Shown here piece after piece: positions 43,275 through 55,143 of a DNA stretch of 64,000 nucleotides. Numbering within the stretch: the first letter of the stretch is position 1; each line of letters opens with the position of its first letter. The stretch lies in the NCBI RefSeq assembly GCF_000237925.1, contig NC_031502.1, forward strand, positions 54,023,474-54,087,473, given 5' to 3'. The notes beneath the pieces were generated by a model. The model was not told where the DNA came from and did not search any database. It saw nothing but the letters and a program-made list of their open reading frames with translations. Position numbers and translations under genes: made by a program. The DNA is from Schistosoma mansoni (Eukaryota; Platyhelminthes; Trematoda; Strigeidida; Schistosomatidae).

Positions 43275-43734
43275 TTCAAAAAACTTAACTCCATCTTTCA
43301 TTTTCTTACTTAATCACTCACTCACTCTTATACATTTATATACTTATTTATCTTTTAAAATACATTAACTTTTCTAGTTTCATATTATTTCAGAACTTCT
43401 TTGCGGACATTATATAAACAAAACGATCCATTTTAGAAAAACAAAATTAATCGGAATATGACTTACCGTCTAATAATCAGTATGTAGATATATAGATAGA
43501 TATATTTATGTATATTTATATAAGTCTATGTATGATAATAGACGTTGAATAATCCAAGTAGATTTACTTTATTATACACCTTATATCTAATAGAAAAGAA
43601 AAGAAGAATGTAAAATAACATTAAGATTGTTGTATATATTTGTGTTGAGTATCTTAAATTATAGACACCGCGACAATAATAATAATAGTAATAATTATTA
43701 TCATGGTAATAATAATAACAGTACATATGATCTA
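43275..43734. other. AT-rich DNA, nothing recognised
   Basis: AAT runs near 43675-43715. No gene was seen. Confidence 0.4.
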
Positions 43735-44200
43735 TATAGTTGAGATCATGAGTCAGTTGAAGCTAGGCCACGATGGAAAACCTGGAGGGATTGGACGGCC
43801 ATTTCGTCCTAATGTGGGACTCCTCAACAGTGCGCATCCACGATCCCTCATCTCTAGATCCAAACCCAGAACCTATCAGTCTTGCGTACGATCGCTTAAC
43901 CCCTAGACGACTGAACTGGCCGGCATCCAATGGTGTTAATGTCTAACTTCAACCGATACTCGAAGTTGAACAACCATTCACCAATGTTTTCAGTTAGTTG
44001 ATATCTCCCAACAGACCCAGTTGAACTCCACTGGTTACTGCTTCTCACCACCATGGAAAACCTGGAAGCACTGGACGGCCATTTCGTCCTATTATGGGAC
44101 TCCTGAGCAATGCATATCATTGATCTTGCTCCGCTTCCAGCTTTTTCACGACGGTCTAGTTTCAACTGACTCATGATTTCAACTATAAAATTATTACTAG
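43735..44200. mobile_element. Family B SINE, three-part mosaic
   Basis: Minus-strand monomer (43735-44046) with tail, ribozyme, B box, A box and upstream block. It is preceded (on the minus strand) by part of another monomer's ribozyme and tail (44047-44120), then a plus-strand tail piece (44134-44200). Ribozyme at about 43789-43838 has TTGAGGAG (first core base changed); that at about 44062-44110 has CTCAGGAG, the subfamily D state. Confidence 0.75.
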
Positions 44201-44204
44201 ACAA

Positions 44205-44775
44205 CTTTATAAGTAGTTAACTAACAAGTCAACATTTATTGAACATTTGACCTAATTTTAATACAATAATTAATTAATCTTTCATTAAATTAATGGTTAA
44301 TAACATTTTCAGCTATGAACTGATTACCATCTGACAATATTCCTGGCCTGGAGTCATTTATCTTTTGTTCACTATCTTTTTATACCTTAAAACTAACATA
44401 ATGACTATTCAATAACAATAATAGTGATTCATATATATTAGAAAATATTTAGCTCCTAGTTATATTACTCAAGGGGATAGTTCTATAATATTATTGATCA
44501 CTTATCTCTTAATAGAATGACTATAAGGCTTCGATTTTTCCCAGATTGATGCATTTCAGTGAGAATTTTATTTATGCTGAAAAAATATATATCACTCAGT
44601 TATACAATGGATTCATTATTTTATTCCTACCCTTGAAAAAGTGGGCTCTATTCGGGACAGTGTATTAGTAGGTCAGTATAGAAGTCTAATTACTACACAT
44701 ACTGATAAGAAAGATGAATATAGAATATCAGGAATGGTTTACGGAGATTATTGCTATCCAATGAGATCGTGGAAA
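44205..44775. other. AT-rich DNA, nothing recognised
   Basis: No exon or repeat family was recognised. Confidence 0.4.
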
Positions 44776-44777
44776 AA

Positions 44778-45120
44778 TCAGTATTAAACAATTATTGCAA
44801 GGAAATCTGAAACCATTGAATGACCATTTCATTCTAGTATAGGACAACTAACAAATGCACATCCATAATTACATAAGAACAACTCAAACACAACATTCAG
44901 CCTCATATGAGAACTCTTAAATTATAAATCACTGAACCAACATTCAACAATGTTCATATTTGAATTCAATCAATCCACAATATTGCTCAATGATCTCTCA
45001 TTATATTCAGTGAATAACTGCCTTATACCTTACTCCGTTGAACTCGATTGATCATGAATTCTCACTAGAACTCCGAGAATTACCTCTCTAAGCTAGTCAC
45101 TTTAAAGCACATGATGATTA
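44778..45120 (-). mobile_element. Subfamily C SINE monomer, copy 1
   Basis: Same order as family B (tail, ribozyme position, head, upstream block) but shares many specific differences with 46665-46995, for example CCTCATATGAGAACTCTTAA and ACCATTTCATTCTA. No functional ribozyme core. Recognised as a separate lineage. Confidence 0.7.
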
Positions 45121-45129
45121 TATGTCGAC

Positions 45130-45490
45130 TTAAATCAAGCACATTGAGTGATATCTCATAACCTCGTGGTAAATAAAATGAAATTCTAGATGACCTGATG
45201 TTGATGGATTATCCACCAGGATCCATCAGGATCACTAACCAGAATCACTAACTTTTGTATTTATTTCCTTCATAGATGATATGATCAACAGTTAGAGTCA
45301 CGAGTACTTCCTGAATGGGACTACAAACCATCGTACAAAACAACAAATCGATATTTGTGTTTTATTCAGATAAATAGGAAATTCTGACCATTCAACCTAA
45401 AATGTGTATAGATTAAATGAAAACATTATGGAAAGTTAGCGCTTACAATAAATTCTGATTATATTATAATCAAGTCATTATAAATAAATC
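45130..45490. other. AT-rich DNA, nothing recognised
   Basis: No exon or repeat family was recognised. Confidence 0.4.
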
Positions 45491-45494
45491 CCCC

Positions 45495-45620
45495 ATGCTG
45501 AATTGTGTATGCGCACTACTTAGCAGTCCCAAATCAGGATGAAATGCTTGTCCAATGCTAAAAGGTTTTCAATGGTGGTCTAGCTTTGATTGACCCATGA
45601 ATTCGACTGTGAAAGTTACA
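45495..45620 (+). mobile_element. Family B SINE, 3' part only
   Basis: Starts just after the B box (TGTGTATGCGCACTACTTAG), contains a ribozyme relic (AGTCCCAAATCAGGATGAAA) and the tail to AATTCGACTGTGAAAG. Confidence 0.7.
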
Positions 45621-45787
45621 ATCAAAGACTGAATAATCTAATTATCATAAATATGTCCATAGATCCATTTTTAATTTTGTCATTATAGAATGTTGTTTAT
45701 GAATAATTCTACGTTTTATGAATGAATGTGATTAATTTCAAAATTGATATACGGAAGTCCTTCAAAAATGAGTATCTTTACTCTTGA

Positions 45788-45866
45788 CTTACTCTTACTT
45801 ACTTACTTACTCACTCACGCCTGTTACTCCTAATGGAGCATAGATGCTGGTCGGCGGCCTATACTC
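45788..45866 (-). mobile_element. RTE LINE 3' end fragment
   Basis: TTACTTACTTACTTAC then CACGCCTGTTACTCCTAATG and GGTCGGCGGCCTATACTC on the plus strand. Flanks ACTCTTGAC and ACTCATGAC may be the target duplication. Confidence 0.75.
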
Positions 45867-45869
45867 ATG

Positions 45870-46660
45870 ACTACATTTACATAATTATTTAAACAATAAC
45901 TCTGTCTCCGAAATGGAATATAAACTTAATTTTACCCCGGAAAGATTTTCTGTGCTGATCGAGCTTTACATTTTAATAATCTTTTATTAAACTGAAGTGA
46001 AGGAGACTTTTTTTATTCATAAAGAACTCCGTGTTATACAGTAATGAAGTATTTCAATCCTTCTTCTTATTGTTATTACTACTAAGCCACTTACTTTGAA
46101 TTGATACGTTGCGTAAATTAAGCAATCATTCATATGTCACTCTAGTTGGTGATTGTTTATTTTCCGCAAAGATTTTTTAAAAATCATAATCATGAAGCAA
46201 TTACATCTAAAGCATTAATTTATAACTCTAATGGTGCCAAACTTTTAGTGAATTCATTTGCTTACTGATCAATTAATAAGTAGCCAGAGTTTATATAACT
46301 AATTTAAAAATGTCTTCGGAACTTAACATTCTTAAAATTTCTTCGTAGATGTTTATATTTTTAACCTTTTACCCGAAAAAGCTTAATGTGTCAGCGAAAA
46401 GTGAATTGTGTGAATGAAATACTTGTCAACCATACATTATGTCCAATAGAATAACAAATGGACCATCTATCTAATCAATCTGTCAAATTATCTCAAAATA
46501 TCTCAATAGGTACTTTGTATTATTTCAAAATTGTTGATGTATCATGTAAATTTGAATTTCTTAAGCTTGACAAGGTTATCCAATGACCAAAAAAAATCCT
46601 ACTATTAAGAGTGCAGCAAATATACAATAAAATGTATATAATGTGCTTCACTGAAATCAT
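45870..46660. other. AT-rich DNA, nothing recognised
   Basis: No exon or repeat family was recognised. Confidence 0.4.
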
Positions 46661-46664
46661 GAAC

Positions 46665-46995
46665 AAGCCGGTATTAAACCATTATTGAATGGAAATCTGA
46701 AACTATTGAATGACCATTTCATTCTAATATAGCACAACTAGCAAATGCACATCCATAATCACATAAGAACAACTAAAACACACAACATTCAGCCTCATAT
46801 GAGAACTCTTAAATTATAAATCACTGAACCAACATTCAACGATCTTAATGTTTAACTTCAATCAAATCATAATATTGATCAATGATCTCTCATTATCTTC
46901 AGTGAATAACTGCTTCACACCCGATAAGGTTGAACTCGATTGATCACGGGTTCCCACTACAACTCCGAGAATTACCTTTCGAATCTAGTTACCAC
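46665..46995 (-). mobile_element. Subfamily C SINE monomer, copy 2
   Basis: Very similar to 44778-45120 through tail, head and upstream block. The two differ in flanks, so they are separate insertions or an old duplication. Confidence 0.7.
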
Positions 46996-46999
46996 AACC

Positions 47000-47570
47000 C
47001 TATACCGACCATATGCTTCATTATTATATATTTTTTCACCTTTTCAAAATTTTAATACAAAACGGTATAATATTACAATAAGTCTGCATTGACTCCAAGG
47101 CAGATTCTTTGAGGCTATAAAAACCAAGAAACTAAAATCTGACTTTTATATTTGTCAATCACTATCCTCCTACTGCGCCGGTAACATAAATGACCAATTT
47201 GATGAATAGTTTAACTTCCATACTTAAATTAATAGCGGTATCAATGCAGATAGTTCAACATAAAGTACGTTCTGTTATCTTCCAATATTTTCAGCAAACC
47301 TTTTATTTTGTATTGGGTAATCCAATCATTTTATTCTAATTATATGTAATTACTCCACTATAATGTTAATTTGAACTTTAAATAATTTACTGTCCTCTAA
47401 AGGATTGTTCCTTTCTCAATTTCACAGTAACGTATGTTATCACTTTAAACTAATTGAATGTATTATTTTGTATAAAGCAAAAAAATTATAACACAAATTT
47501 ATAATATTCTAAGTACAATATTGTCTCTGTTTTGTTTTATATTGATAAGTATATTGATAATGAGTAAAGC
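47000..47570. other. AT-rich DNA, nothing recognised
   Basis: No exon or repeat family was recognised. Confidence 0.4.
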
Positions 47571-48059
47571 TTAGATGTTATATCCCGTGGAGAATTATGA
47601 ATGGTAACTTTGAGAACTGTTTATGGACCAATGTGATATGTATATTTCTTATTGCATAATTGTTAAGTAACTAAACTATTCATATTCGTGTTCCTCTTAT
47701 CATAAGCTTTATTTTGACCTATAGACTATTACTATACAATTTGCTATTCCTGGGTTATACCCTGTCTGTTAATTACTGTTCCCTCTATTCACAGCCACAT
47801 TTAGCCAAATCTCGTACAAATGTTATTTTCTATTTTATGGTACGATGTGATCAGTTTGTTTGGTATATGAACCCAGTATGTTTGAGAATAATGATTGATA
47901 TTGCAGAGGCTGTTGTTGGTGTTCTGGACTTAACTTGCTGGGCTGGGCAGCAAGCAGGACCGATAAGTACTCGAGACTGCTCTTACGGGTTTTGCGTGTC
48001 ATTGGTTCGATCAATAAATCGCTTCTCTCTAATAAGCGGGCACAAGTTATAACATTAGA
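47571..48059 (+). mobile_element. Solo LTR fossil, complete ends, duplication TTAGA
   Basis: LTR of 479 bp (47576-48054) with perfect 7-bp inverted termini TGTTATA / TATAACA and TTAGA on each side (47571-47575 and 48055-48059). Left by recombination between two LTRs of a Gypsy-class element. Looks whole as an LTR; relatively young among those here. Confidence 0.85.
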
Positions 48060-50655
48060 CAACTGATTACCTAAATTCAGAATGTAAGAGTGAATGCCAT
48101 ACATTTCGTTAGCTTTCATTGTATGATTATTATATGTCGACGAAATTGAGAGAGGTGACATTCTTTCTTAATGCCGTAATATAAAAAAAGCAAAGTTACG
48201 CTGTTATATACATATGTATTCTTCTCAGTCTGGTAGCCTACACATATGAAGAGTTATAAACACTTATTACTCAACTTATGAAAATAAACCTTTCGTCATA
48301 GACTTGGTTTTCTCTTAGATGTTTGGTTAGTCGAAATTCTGAACCATATTAAGAAAATAAACCGAACAACGTAACATTAAATATGCCTACAGAGTGTTTT
48401 AAAAGTGTGATTGAAGTTAAGATCATTTATGACCATGTAAAACCTCTAAATAACTCATTATTATTATTGATTACTTAACAAATACTTTGACAGAATTTCG
48501 TTTGACTTTAAAAAAAACAAAAAATAAAAAATAATTTGTGCCGTGTGTTATGACCGAAAATGTTGTAATATTCGGCTAGTTTAATGGAAAAACTATGCTT
48601 TCACTAACTAACGACCTACTCCGAGTCCATTAAGTTATATCCCCTAGCTTTCAAGCACCCAGTTTTAGAAAATATGTTTTAAACTACTATTAAGTAGTAT
48701 AAGCGAGTTTACATAAATTATTTTAGACAATTTTCCCTTAATGTATATGAACATAGTTTGCAGACGGTTTAAGGTTAAAATATTCAATATGCCCAAAGTA
48801 AACGTTTGTTATACTTTATTTAGTGAAGCTTAAGTGATTAATCGATACGGAAGTTAAAACTGACCCGTATTTATATTCCGAAAGTAGACAAACATTCGAT
48901 AATAAGTCATAGGGGATAGATTTTAATAATTATGGTAAAAATAACTCATTACGTAACCATTGCCAAAATTCAAAACAATTATTCTTCTTGCTGCTTTAAA
49001 AAACATTAAGATGTTGAAGGTTGTCAGAACCATATGATATTGTAGCATACTACATTTCGTGCAATCTAATCACATTTATACCTTTTAGGAATATTTATAT
49101 ATGAAACATAAAAAGTCAATTAGACAAATGGAAGGTAAGAGGAAACAACGATAACAATAAAGTACACAGTGTGAAAGACAATATGAGAACCTCCCTGAAC
49201 AATAAATCAGTAACATCCAAGTAGGTTACGGGTGAGAACAAATCGTTTATGAAAAAATAAGGGAGGTTTCAGTCCTTGCATAGCCAGGGCTCCAACAAAC
49301 TTTAGCATATGCCGTGAAACACTTTTGTATAACACTGCAAACACTGACTAGATATCAAACCTATGACGCTACTCAATCAAATATTTCTCAATGGAGGAAA
49401 ATATTTATCTGTCCTGTGGTCTTATTTGAATATTAGAGTTCATTTGCTTCACTATCTATTAAGGTGTGTGTTTAGCCACCCTACTTCCAGGTCATGATGG
49501 CTATTCCGCATACATTTGTTTTCTCACATAAGTGTAAATTGATGGACGCGATGAGATGTTACAGAGTTGTTTGCGTGCTACTTTTTTCTTGGGTGAAACA
49601 GAGACCTTAACCTTTTGACGATAATAACGAGTTGAATTGCGTAAGATGTTTTGTCGATAACTAGTTTAAGTCAACGTCTCAATATACGGATATTTGGTTT
49701 ACCTCTAAATGATAGGGTAATATGGACCCACTTTTAGGGTACCAAAAGCGTAGTGACTAAGCTTTTGTTTTTTCAATGTATAATGTTTGAACAGGTGTAT
49801 ATGTGATCGGACTATTCAAAGTATATTGCTCATATTACATAGTTCTGATAATATTCGTCTTCTCATTCTATTATCAAAGTGATAATCAGTGATTACATAG
49901 ATAATTGTCATAATTATAATCAAAGTTAAATTTTTAATGGTCATTAAGATGAAGTGATAAATAAAATTACTTAATTCCAACCACATTTATCATAACAAAA
50001 AGGATCTTATCACACCTTCCTTTTTTTACACTGTAATCTAACAGAAACATTGTTGAAATAATAATGAGTACAATTGCTGTTCAGTGTTTGCTGTTAATAC
50101 TTCTGAATGTTTTAGAGGTGTTCACAGCAGGAACTTAACATTTGCAACTACTTCATTTGATACAAAGTTGTATACAAAAACGTCCAACAGTCTAATTCAA
50201 TCAGAATTTATAAGAGCTGATAACTCTGTTCAGGAAGATAATGAAAGATTCACCCCTTGTGTATATATCTTTCCCATAAATACAACTATCAAAGTATTTA
50301 GTTAAATACTAAACAAAATCGGTAACCAATAGAGGACTGAGTCAATTTGACTTCGATGACTTGTTTCTATCCAGCTAATAATCCTATCAAGATAATATGC
50401 TGAACAATAAAACATGTAATGAAGAAATAAAATGACTTTTGTAAATTAAAAAGGAAATTATTTGAACGATGAAAACAGAAATAGGATCGATATCTTGAGA
50501 CAAATGAGAAGTACACTGACGAGAATATGTTTGATGTAATCTTTAATTTGTAAATTAAAGTTTATGTAATTTCCGTTCATTCATGTTTTTTACGTAAGCA
50601 CATAAACATTGTTATAGTGTATGGCAGAAAATGATTAATAATTCCTATTTTATTA
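48060..50655. other. Low-repeat stretch, no confident gene
   Basis: About 2.6 kb without any recognised repeat, unusual for this window. One feature merits note: a 24-codon ATG frame at 50064-50138 with a signal-peptide-like start (MSTIAVQCLLLILLNVLEVF), overlapping a second frame at 50084-50305. No splice sites support either firmly. Confidence 0.4.
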
Positions 50656-50658
50656 GTT

Positions 50659-51180
50659 GAATTCATGAGTCGATGTAAGCTGGATCACCACTAAAAACAT
50701 GGAAGCACTAGACGGCCTTGACTAATGGAGTCCGATCCGTGTCGGGTAGAGACAGGTATCTACACAAAACAATGGATAAATAGTTGCACAGCTGTTCATG
50801 GATCAATGGAAGTTAGACAGTAACGCTACTGGATGCCAGCTCAGTGGTCTACAGGTTAAGTGTCCGCGTACGAGACTAACATTGAAGTAACTACTTCTAT
50901 GAATTTAGTGTTTATCTTGTTGTACTAATAAGGTGTGGTAACTTGAACTGATGCATATATGTGCCTGGTCCAACATCGTAGCTGACTGACTGACTGCGGG
51001 ACCGAAGGTCCTGGGCTAGAATTCCTAGTACAGTTTCATGAACGTGCACTGCTCACGAGTCCCATACTAAGATTAAATGGCTGTCCAGCACTATCAGGTT
51101 TTCAATGGTCATCTAGCTTACATCGAATCATAAATTCGACTATCAAAATTACTACAATTTCCACTAACCCCATTCTAATA
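50659..51180 (+). mobile_element. Subfamily D SINE with inverted stub and LINE insertion
   Basis: A minus-strand tail stub (50659-50717) joins a plus-strand monomer (50718-51180). The head is split: A-box region (GCTCAGTGGTCTACAGGTTA) ends at about 50879, and B-box region (GGTCCTGGGCTAGAATTCC) resumes at about 51000. The ribozyme reads CTCACGAG and GATTAAA, so inactive. Confidence 0.75.
50880..50999 (+). mobile_element. LINE-like 3' end with (CTGA)n tail, nested
   Basis: A 120-bp insert between the A and B boxes of the host SINE. It contains TTGTTGTACTAATAAGGTGT and GCCTGGTCCAACATCGTAGC and ends in (CTGA)n. The tetranucleotide tail suggests a non-LTR element distinct from RTE; family not fixed. 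Confidence 0.55.
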
Positions 51181-51184
51181 GTTC

Positions 51185-51740
51185 CTATTTCTTTAATATT
51201 TTTTAAACTTGATAAAAAGTACATTGAATGAAGACACTACTACGATTAACATTTCCAAATTACGGGTGAATACATATTTAAACAATGCCTTATTCAATCA
51301 ATTCAATGTTTAGATGAAACACTTATATACATGCTTTGTTCTCCAAATATTCATTTTCATTCATTGTCCATTTAAAAAAAGAAAAAAGAAAAAAAGAAAA
51401 AAGAAAAAAAGAGAAAAAAACAACGAAACAATTATCACAGTTGGTGTTAACAAGTAAATTCCTTTTTTTTTCTCTTTTTTTGGAATCTTTTTTTTTCATT
51501 AATTCTGTTAAAATAATAAATAAATTTTATTAAATTATTATCTCTATTTTATCTATGATAAAACCTTCATTTTATTCTAAATATTTGACTTTAATAATAA
51601 AATAAATGATAACTGACAATTCAATTGGTATGTTTGTATGTTTTGTGCATCATGTACTTCATGTTTCTAAACACTTTTGTTCATGTTTTTTTGTTGAATT
51701 CCATTAAAATTAGAAATCGATCTAAGTTTCAATGAAATTT
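51185..51740. other. AT-rich DNA with A-rich tracts
   Basis: GAAAAA-type runs at 51376-51420 and T-rich tracts near 51463-51500. The frame at 51336 is low complexity. Confidence 0.45.
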
Positions 51741-51747
51741 ATTAATT

Positions 51748-52255
51748 GAAGCTAGACCACCATGGAAAACCTAGAAGTACCGCACAGCTGTTTCGTCCTA
51801 TTGTGGGACTCCTCAGCGGTGCGCATCCACGACCCTCACCTCGCAAGATTCGAGCCTATCAGTCTCGCGCTAGAGCACTTAACCGATAGACCACTGAAAT
51901 GGCCGGCATCCAACGGTGTTAATGTCTAACATATACCAATCCACGAAGTTTGAGCAACCGTTTACCACGGGATGGGGTCGCTAACCCCATGCCCAACCCT
52001 CCTCCTTTACCCGGGCTTGGGACCGGCAGTAGCCCCTGGAGGAGCTACTATCACTTGAAGTCAGTCACTAGTGAGTATATGATTATAATCAGAATGGGTT
52101 TGTGTGAAGATTTCAGTATTTTCATAGTTGAAATCATGATGAATATAATCATATGCTCACTAGTGACTGCTTCCCACTAGACCCGTGGAAAGCTCCAATT
52201 GACTCATGATTTCAATTATGAAAATACTGAAATCTTCACAAAACCCCATCTGAAA
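51748..52255. mobile_element. Family B palindromic mosaic with LINE leader inside
   Basis: Minus-strand monomer (51748-51964: tail, ribozyme, B box, A box, upstream start); then a GC-rich LINE-like leader (51965-52048); then the rest of the minus-strand upstream block (52049-52085); then a preceding monomer's tail end (AGAATGGGTTTGTGTGAAGA, 52091 on); then plus-strand upstream block and tail (52141-52253). Ribozyme (51779-51825, minus) keeps CTGAGGAG and GAAA, but the cleavage triplet is GTG, which is not cleavable. Confidence 0.8.
51965..52048 (+). mobile_element. GC-rich LINE-like leader fragment
   Basis: Matches 18454-18532 closely (CTTTACCCGGGCTTGGGACC, GGCAGTAGCCCC). The source element was not identified; RTE 5' end suspected. 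Confidence 0.5.
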
Positions 52256-52267
52256 TTTAACAAACTA

Positions 52268-52650
52268 AATAAGCCTATACTGATAAAAACATATGCTCAT
52301 TAATGATTAGCTTCAAAAAGGAATTCTTAAAGTTCTAGTGAGAATCAGTGATGAATCGATTTCAACCATATCAGGTATAAGACGGTTATTCACTGAAGAT
52401 AATAGAAGATCATCGTGCAATATCGTGAATTGGTTGAAGTTAAACATGAACATCGTTGGATAACGGTTCAGTGGTTTACAATTCTCATGTGAGACTGAAT
52501 GTTGGGTGGTTGAGTTGTTCTTATGGGATTATGAATGTGCATTTGTTAGTTGTGCTATATTAGAATGAAATGGTCATCCATTGGTTGCAGATTTCCTTTC
52601 AATAGCGATCCAATATTAATCGGTGCACAACATTTAAAAGGAAATTAAAT
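52268..52650 (+). mobile_element. Subfamily C SINE monomer, forward
   Basis: Upstream block (ATATGCTCATTAATGATTAG), head relic (GGTTCAGTGGTTTACAATTC), ribozyme position (TTAGTTGTGCTATATTAGAA) and tail. Same lineage as 44778 and 46665. No functional core. Confidence 0.7.
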
Positions 52651-52849
52651 TTTTACAATTAAATATATAAGATATTTGGTGGAGAGTAACTGCAAGAATT
52701 AAAGCGGAATTATTTGGAAACATTGACTTGATGTTAGAATTTTAGGTTAATTATGAAGTGTGAACCCAACTATCAAATTAGACCAACCCCCATAAAATCT
52801 CTTCAACAACTTGATAATAGTTAACTTATTATGGACTTATTACAAGATG

Positions 52850-53165
52850 TTTTTTTGAAATTTTAGTGTGGAATTGTGACTAGTGGAGTTTTGATATACA
52901 AGAAGAGAAACAGTTATTTTCAAATAAATAGTCAATAATGTTTTTGCTACTTCGTAAATTGTTCAAATTTGGTAATGTACCAGTGGGCATCAACTCAATG
53001 GTTTGAATAGTCAGGCGCTCGCAGTGAGATTTAAAGGTTTTTGGTTTAAACTATACTGTGATCGTAGGTGTACACTATTGAGAATTCATATACTAGAACA
53101 AAATAAATGTCCCGTACTCTCTAGTTTTCACTGATACCCCAAATTTTATCAATCTATTACATATT
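52850..53165 (+). mobile_element. Old family B/C SINE, forward
   Basis: Head relic (GGGCATCAACTCAATGGTTT), ribozyme relic (ACACTATTGAGAATTCATAT) and weak tail. Strongly diverged. Confidence 0.5.
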
Positions 53166-53169
53166 AAAT

Positions 53170-54215
53170 TATTCCTAACGAAGGATTTGCTTGTTTCGGT
53201 GGTTAGTGAGGAAACTGATTTTAGAAAAATTAACATAGTAAGAAAGTAATTGAGCAACAAACTTTATTGTACACCACTCCTCAATCTCAAAAAATGTTAC
53301 CTGAACACTTATAAGAAAGAACAAATTCAAGCATATTGATAAGAACAGGTCGCAAAATTCTAGATTCACAAATAAGACAATTGAAAATCTTAGTCAAAAT
53401 ATATTAATAGTGTTAAACAGTTTGAACAATGTAACAAGAAGATTTAGACATACGTTGGCTACCAGTGAGTACTTGTAAAAAAACACTTATCTGTAATCTT
53501 TATAGGGCTGAAACTCTAGCGTGTCCCAGATTATGTCATTCAGTGTTACAGTCATAGATATTAATGTCGAACTTTACATGTTATGTTTGACTGTCTTCAT
53601 GAATGAGATCATTCGACAGATTCATTATTAAGTAGGAACCAATTTTATGTTGTTCTCTTATCTGATGATCAATAGTCTGTCGATCAAACACAAAACAACT
53701 CAAAAATACTGCATTATTATTTAAACTTTCTCTTTAATTCAATGGAGCACATTCTATGAAATTCAGGAGAGAAATAATAATTTTATAATTGCACATTAAT
53801 CATACCTACTTTAAATAATTTATGTTCGAATGTTAATAAATCTGAAAATACTTTGGTTTCTTGATGAATAGTGTTAGAACAGAATGAAATGACTTTATAA
53901 GAGTTTGGACCTATCCGTCATTTATGTTAAGAACTTCAACTAATCAGTCAATTTGTGTGTATTCGCAACCTGAGAGGATTGCCTAGATAGTGTAATACAA
54001 TTACAAGTTATAATAAAGTTGTACTCAAGAGCTCAATGAACAACAGAGTAGGTGCTTGAAACAAAAGATACTTGGATACGAGTCCCAAAGAAGATATTAA
54101 CACAAACCTTGGTAAATCCATCTGAATTATCCCAAAAAGCTCGTCCGTAATTATAATACAAGTAGATATTCGACTATCGAGAATGAAGCAATTTTCAAAT
54201 ATATACTTTTATTAC
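53170..54215. other. AT-rich DNA, nothing recognised
   Basis: No exon or repeat family was recognised. Confidence 0.4.
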
Positions 54216-54454
54216 ATATATTATGTATAGTTGAAGTCATGAGTCCATTGAAACTAGACCACCATGGAAAACCTGCAAGCACTGGACGGCCGTTTCGTTC
54301 TATTGTGAGACTCCTCAGCAGTGCGCATCCACGATCACACCTCGCGAGATTAGAATCCAGGATAGTGGCCTAGTTTCAATTGACTCATGATTTCAACCAC
54401 ATAAAATTACTAAAATCTCCACAAAATCCCCTCCTGATAATGAAAATATATTAT
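54216..54454. mobile_element. Family B fold-back SINE with 9-bp target duplication
   Basis: The insert (54225-54445) is flanked by ATATATTAT at 54216-54224 and 54446-54454. The left arm is minus-strand tail, ribozyme and part of the head (to about 54362); the right arm is plus-strand tail with its end (CTCCACAAAATCCCCTCC). Confidence 0.85.
54279..54324 (-). ncRNA. Hammerhead ribozyme, family B, core intact, weak helix II
   Basis: Minus strand: GCACTG/CAGTGC, CTGAGGAG, GTCTCACAATAGAAC (one mismatch in the stem), GAAA, ACGGCCGT, GTC. Core bases kept; helix II is weakened. Confidence 0.65.
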
Positions 54455-54459
54455 ACCTG

Positions 54460-55140
54460 ACCACATAAATATCATAGAACATATAAATAGTATGATCTAA
54501 TCACTCTAAGGGAATATATTCAAGACATTAAAGTACATAATAATGTATATTTATATTTAATAGTACACAGAAATACATAAACATTATTAAATACCTACAT
54601 GTACTTACAAATGATTAAGTTATATATATAAAAGAAGATTCCCAAGAATGTATTATAACCCATAATCCCATTTATGTGCACAGTAACTGAAAATAGATAA
54701 GCACATACACACATATATAAAGACATACATTACATACATACTTGCAAAAGATACCAAGGTGTATAATATAACTGATCTGGTTTTTCTTTTTTTTTTTTTT
54801 GATTTGTTCTAATCAAAATACATAATAGTCTATATCAAAAATTGATTTGTAAACTAAACATAGTGACATTTTCATTTAAAGAATTTCTACTTTTATTATT
54901 ATTATTATTCATTGTATCTATGGGCTGATCATGTATCAATAAGGAATTTCTGATGAAAAATCAGTTGAAGAAGAAGAAATAGAAACTAATCAGTATAGTG
55001 AAAAGAATAAGATCCTTTCCTCTTCAAGAAATTAAAGTTTTACTTATTTTGTTGAAACAACGAGAAGTTCGAGAAAAGCGAATGATAATTAATCAGTTAG
55101 TTATGGATGTTTAATGGGAAAATGTAGTGAGGGTGGGGGG
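54460..55140. other. AT-rich DNA
   Basis: ACATA-type runs near 54700-54745, a T tract at 54785-54800, and a G run near 55133-55143. Confidence 0.4.
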
Positions 55141-55143
55141 GGG

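Noticed and set aside
47714-48052. 112-codon plus-strand frame and its minus-strand overlap
   Set aside because: Entirely inside a solo LTR with clear ends; LTRs do not encode protein here.
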